From: Blattabacterium cuenoti
GTDB lineage: Bacteria > Bacteroidota > Bacteroidia > Flavobacteriales > Blattabacteriaceae
Assembly: GCF_014251995.1 (NCBI RefSeq)
Contig: NZ_CP059205.1
Location: 496,001-560,000, forward strand
Direction of reading: 5' to 3'
Length of the DNA: 64,000 nucleotides
The notes beneath the pieces are model-generated. The model was given only the letters and a program-made list of their open reading frames with translations, was not told where the DNA came from and did not search any database. Positions within the stretch are counted from its first letter, which is position 1, and every line of letters starts with the position of its first letter. The translations under genes were made by a program, and so were the position numbers. Of the stretch, positions 63,218 through 64,000 are shown one piece after another.

Positions 63218-63958
63218 TTATTCAACGTTTCCAAAACGACGTTTTCTTTTTTGATAATCTATAATAGCCTCGAAAAAATCTTTTTTTCGAAAATCCGGCC
63301 ATAAAATCTTTGTAAAATACAGCTCTGCATAAGCAGATTGCCAAAGTAAAAAATTACTAATACGCTGTTCTCCACTAGTTCTAATAATTAAATCTACATC
63401 TGGTAAATTTTTAGTATATAAATGTTTTTGAAAAGAAGTATAATTGATATTATTTAATGAAAGAGAACCATCTAAAACTTTTTTAGAAATATTTTTTGTT
63501 GCTCTCAAAATTTCTTCTCTAGCACTATAACTCAATGCTAGAATCAATGTTCCAGATGTATTATTTTTTGTTTTTTTCATAAAAAAAATCAATTCTTCTT
63601 GAATAACTTGTGAAAAGTTTTCGATTTTCCCTATTACAATAATTTTTATATTTTTTTCATGAACTTCCTTCAAAGAACTTTTTAAATTCTTATGAAATAA
63701 AAGAATTAATTCTTTAACTTCTTCTTTTGGCCTATTCCAATTTTCGGAAGAAAAAACATACAAAGTGATATAAGGAATCTCTAATTCTTTAAATCCATTT
63801 ATAGTATCCATTACGGATTTTATCGATTCTTTATGTCCAAACGTTCTTAATTTTCCCCTTTTTTCTGCCCAACGCCCATTTCCATCCATAATAACAGCTA
63901 CATGATTTGGAAGATTATTATAATCTATTTTTTTCAGCAAACTCTTCATGAATGACAA
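63218..63958 (-). CDS. uppS: Isoprenyl transferase (undecaprenyl diphosphate synthase)
   Basis: UppS makes the C55 isoprenoid carrier for peptidoglycan and other envelope polymers. The 246-residue protein has the P-loop-like VAVIMDGNGRWAEKRG with catalytic Asp25, followed by FSSENWNRPKEEV and a C-terminal RTSGEQRISNFLLWQSAYAELYF. It is the first gene of the bamA-ompH cluster; the neighbourhood fits envelope biogenesis. The gene starts 42 bases from the window edge and appears complete. Confidence 0.95.
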   Translation of the reverse strand: MSFMKSLLKKIDYNNLPNHVAVIMDGNGRWAEKRGKLRTFGHKESIKSVMDTINGFKELEIPYITLYVFSSENWNRPKEEVKELILLFHKNLKSSLKEVHEKNIKIIVIGKIENFSQVIQEELIFFMKKTKNNTSGTLILALSYSAREEILRATKNISKKVLDGSLSLNNINYTSFQKHLYTKNLPDVDLIIRTSGEQRISNFLLWQSAYAELYFTKILWPDFRKKDFFEAIIDYQKRKRRFGNVE

Positions 63959-64000
63959 TAAAAATTCATAAAATATAAAAATATATTCATAATATAAAAA

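Noticed and set aside
1-64000. CRISPR arrays, insertion sequences, prophage or toxin-antitoxin genes
   Set aside because: No regularly spaced repeats, transposase motifs or terminal inverted repeats with target duplications were seen; short repeats here are explained by A/T richness.

Overview
The window looks like a piece of chromosome from a reduced-genome Flavobacteriales (Bacteroidota) endosymbiont. Blattabacterium of cockroaches is the best fit from gene content and style, but this is inferred without any database search. The DNA is very A/T-rich, intergenic gaps are mostly short, and homopolymer A/T tracts are frequent. Bacteroidota hallmarks are present: DUF4290 next to murA, a fused SecDF, a MurA with Asp at the usual Cys position, a short primary sigma factor lacking region 1.1, DUF1599 beside folP and cdaA, a LuxC-type acyl-CoA reductase, a bacterial GH3 protein, and promoter elements of the TTTG / TAnnTTTG type. 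Start codons are preceded by A-rich DNA rather than clear Shine-Dalgarno sequences. I found no insertion sequences, prophage, CRISPR arrays or toxin systems.

Layout. 1-3363: acyl-CoA reductase, ribD (split by a one-base frameshift in a 13-A tract), aroE, rpsU and tRNA-Val. 3430-7669: the DNA repair helicases RecG and UvrD/PcrA. 7670-8787: the only gene-poor stretch, with a possible decayed membrane-protein gene and one unrecognised 110-residue ORF. 8788-11928: DUF4290, murA, greA and a HIT protein. 11925-18137: coaX, an alpha/beta hydrolase, 5-FTHF cyclo-ligase, the RseP protease, and feoA-feoB plus a tiny Cys-rich membrane ORF. 18112-25354: ddl, a PASTA protein, rluD, mgtE and leuS. 25487-31189: glutamate dehydrogenase, pyrH-frr-asnS and rpoN (sigma-54). 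31184-38010 (all minus): an aldehyde dehydrogenase of the succinate-semialdehyde type, sufE, metE, a GlmU-like protein, rpmE (type B) and a FabH-like ketosynthase. 38138-43826 (plus): ubiE/menG, GH3, rpsO, pnp and rpoD. 43856-48281: tRNA-Arg, tpiA, DUF1599, folP-cdaA and murF. 48356-50558: pyruvate dehydrogenase E1 alpha and E2. 50550-53094: TerC and an MsbA-like ABC exporter. 53226-59632: secDF, tatA, a PpiD/SurA-like isomerase and a CNNM/CorC protein. 59930-63958: tRNA-Phe and the envelope cluster uppS-bamA-ompH.

How the genes fit together. The set matches a symbiont that still makes amino acids and vitamins (aroE, metE, gdhA, ribD, folP, coaX). It keeps a peptidoglycan route (murA, ddl, murF, uppS) and a functional outer membrane (bamA, ompH, MsbA-like exporter, SecDF, TatA, RseP). 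It also has aerobic carbon entry (pdhA, pdhC, tpiA, menaquinone methylation) and a core information-processing set. Glutamate dehydrogenase and a succinate-semialdehyde-type dehydrogenase tie carbon to nitrogen recycling. Retained regulators (sigma-54, a c-di-AMP cyclase) are unusual for such a compact genome.

There is no obvious new multi-gene system here. The most interesting observations are the A13 frameshift in ribD set against equally long but in-frame A tracts in other genes, the degraded 7.7-8.7 kb stretch, an Asn in place of a conserved Asp in CoaX, nearly universal stop-codon overlap between convergent genes, and a palindrome over the predicted gdhA promoter.
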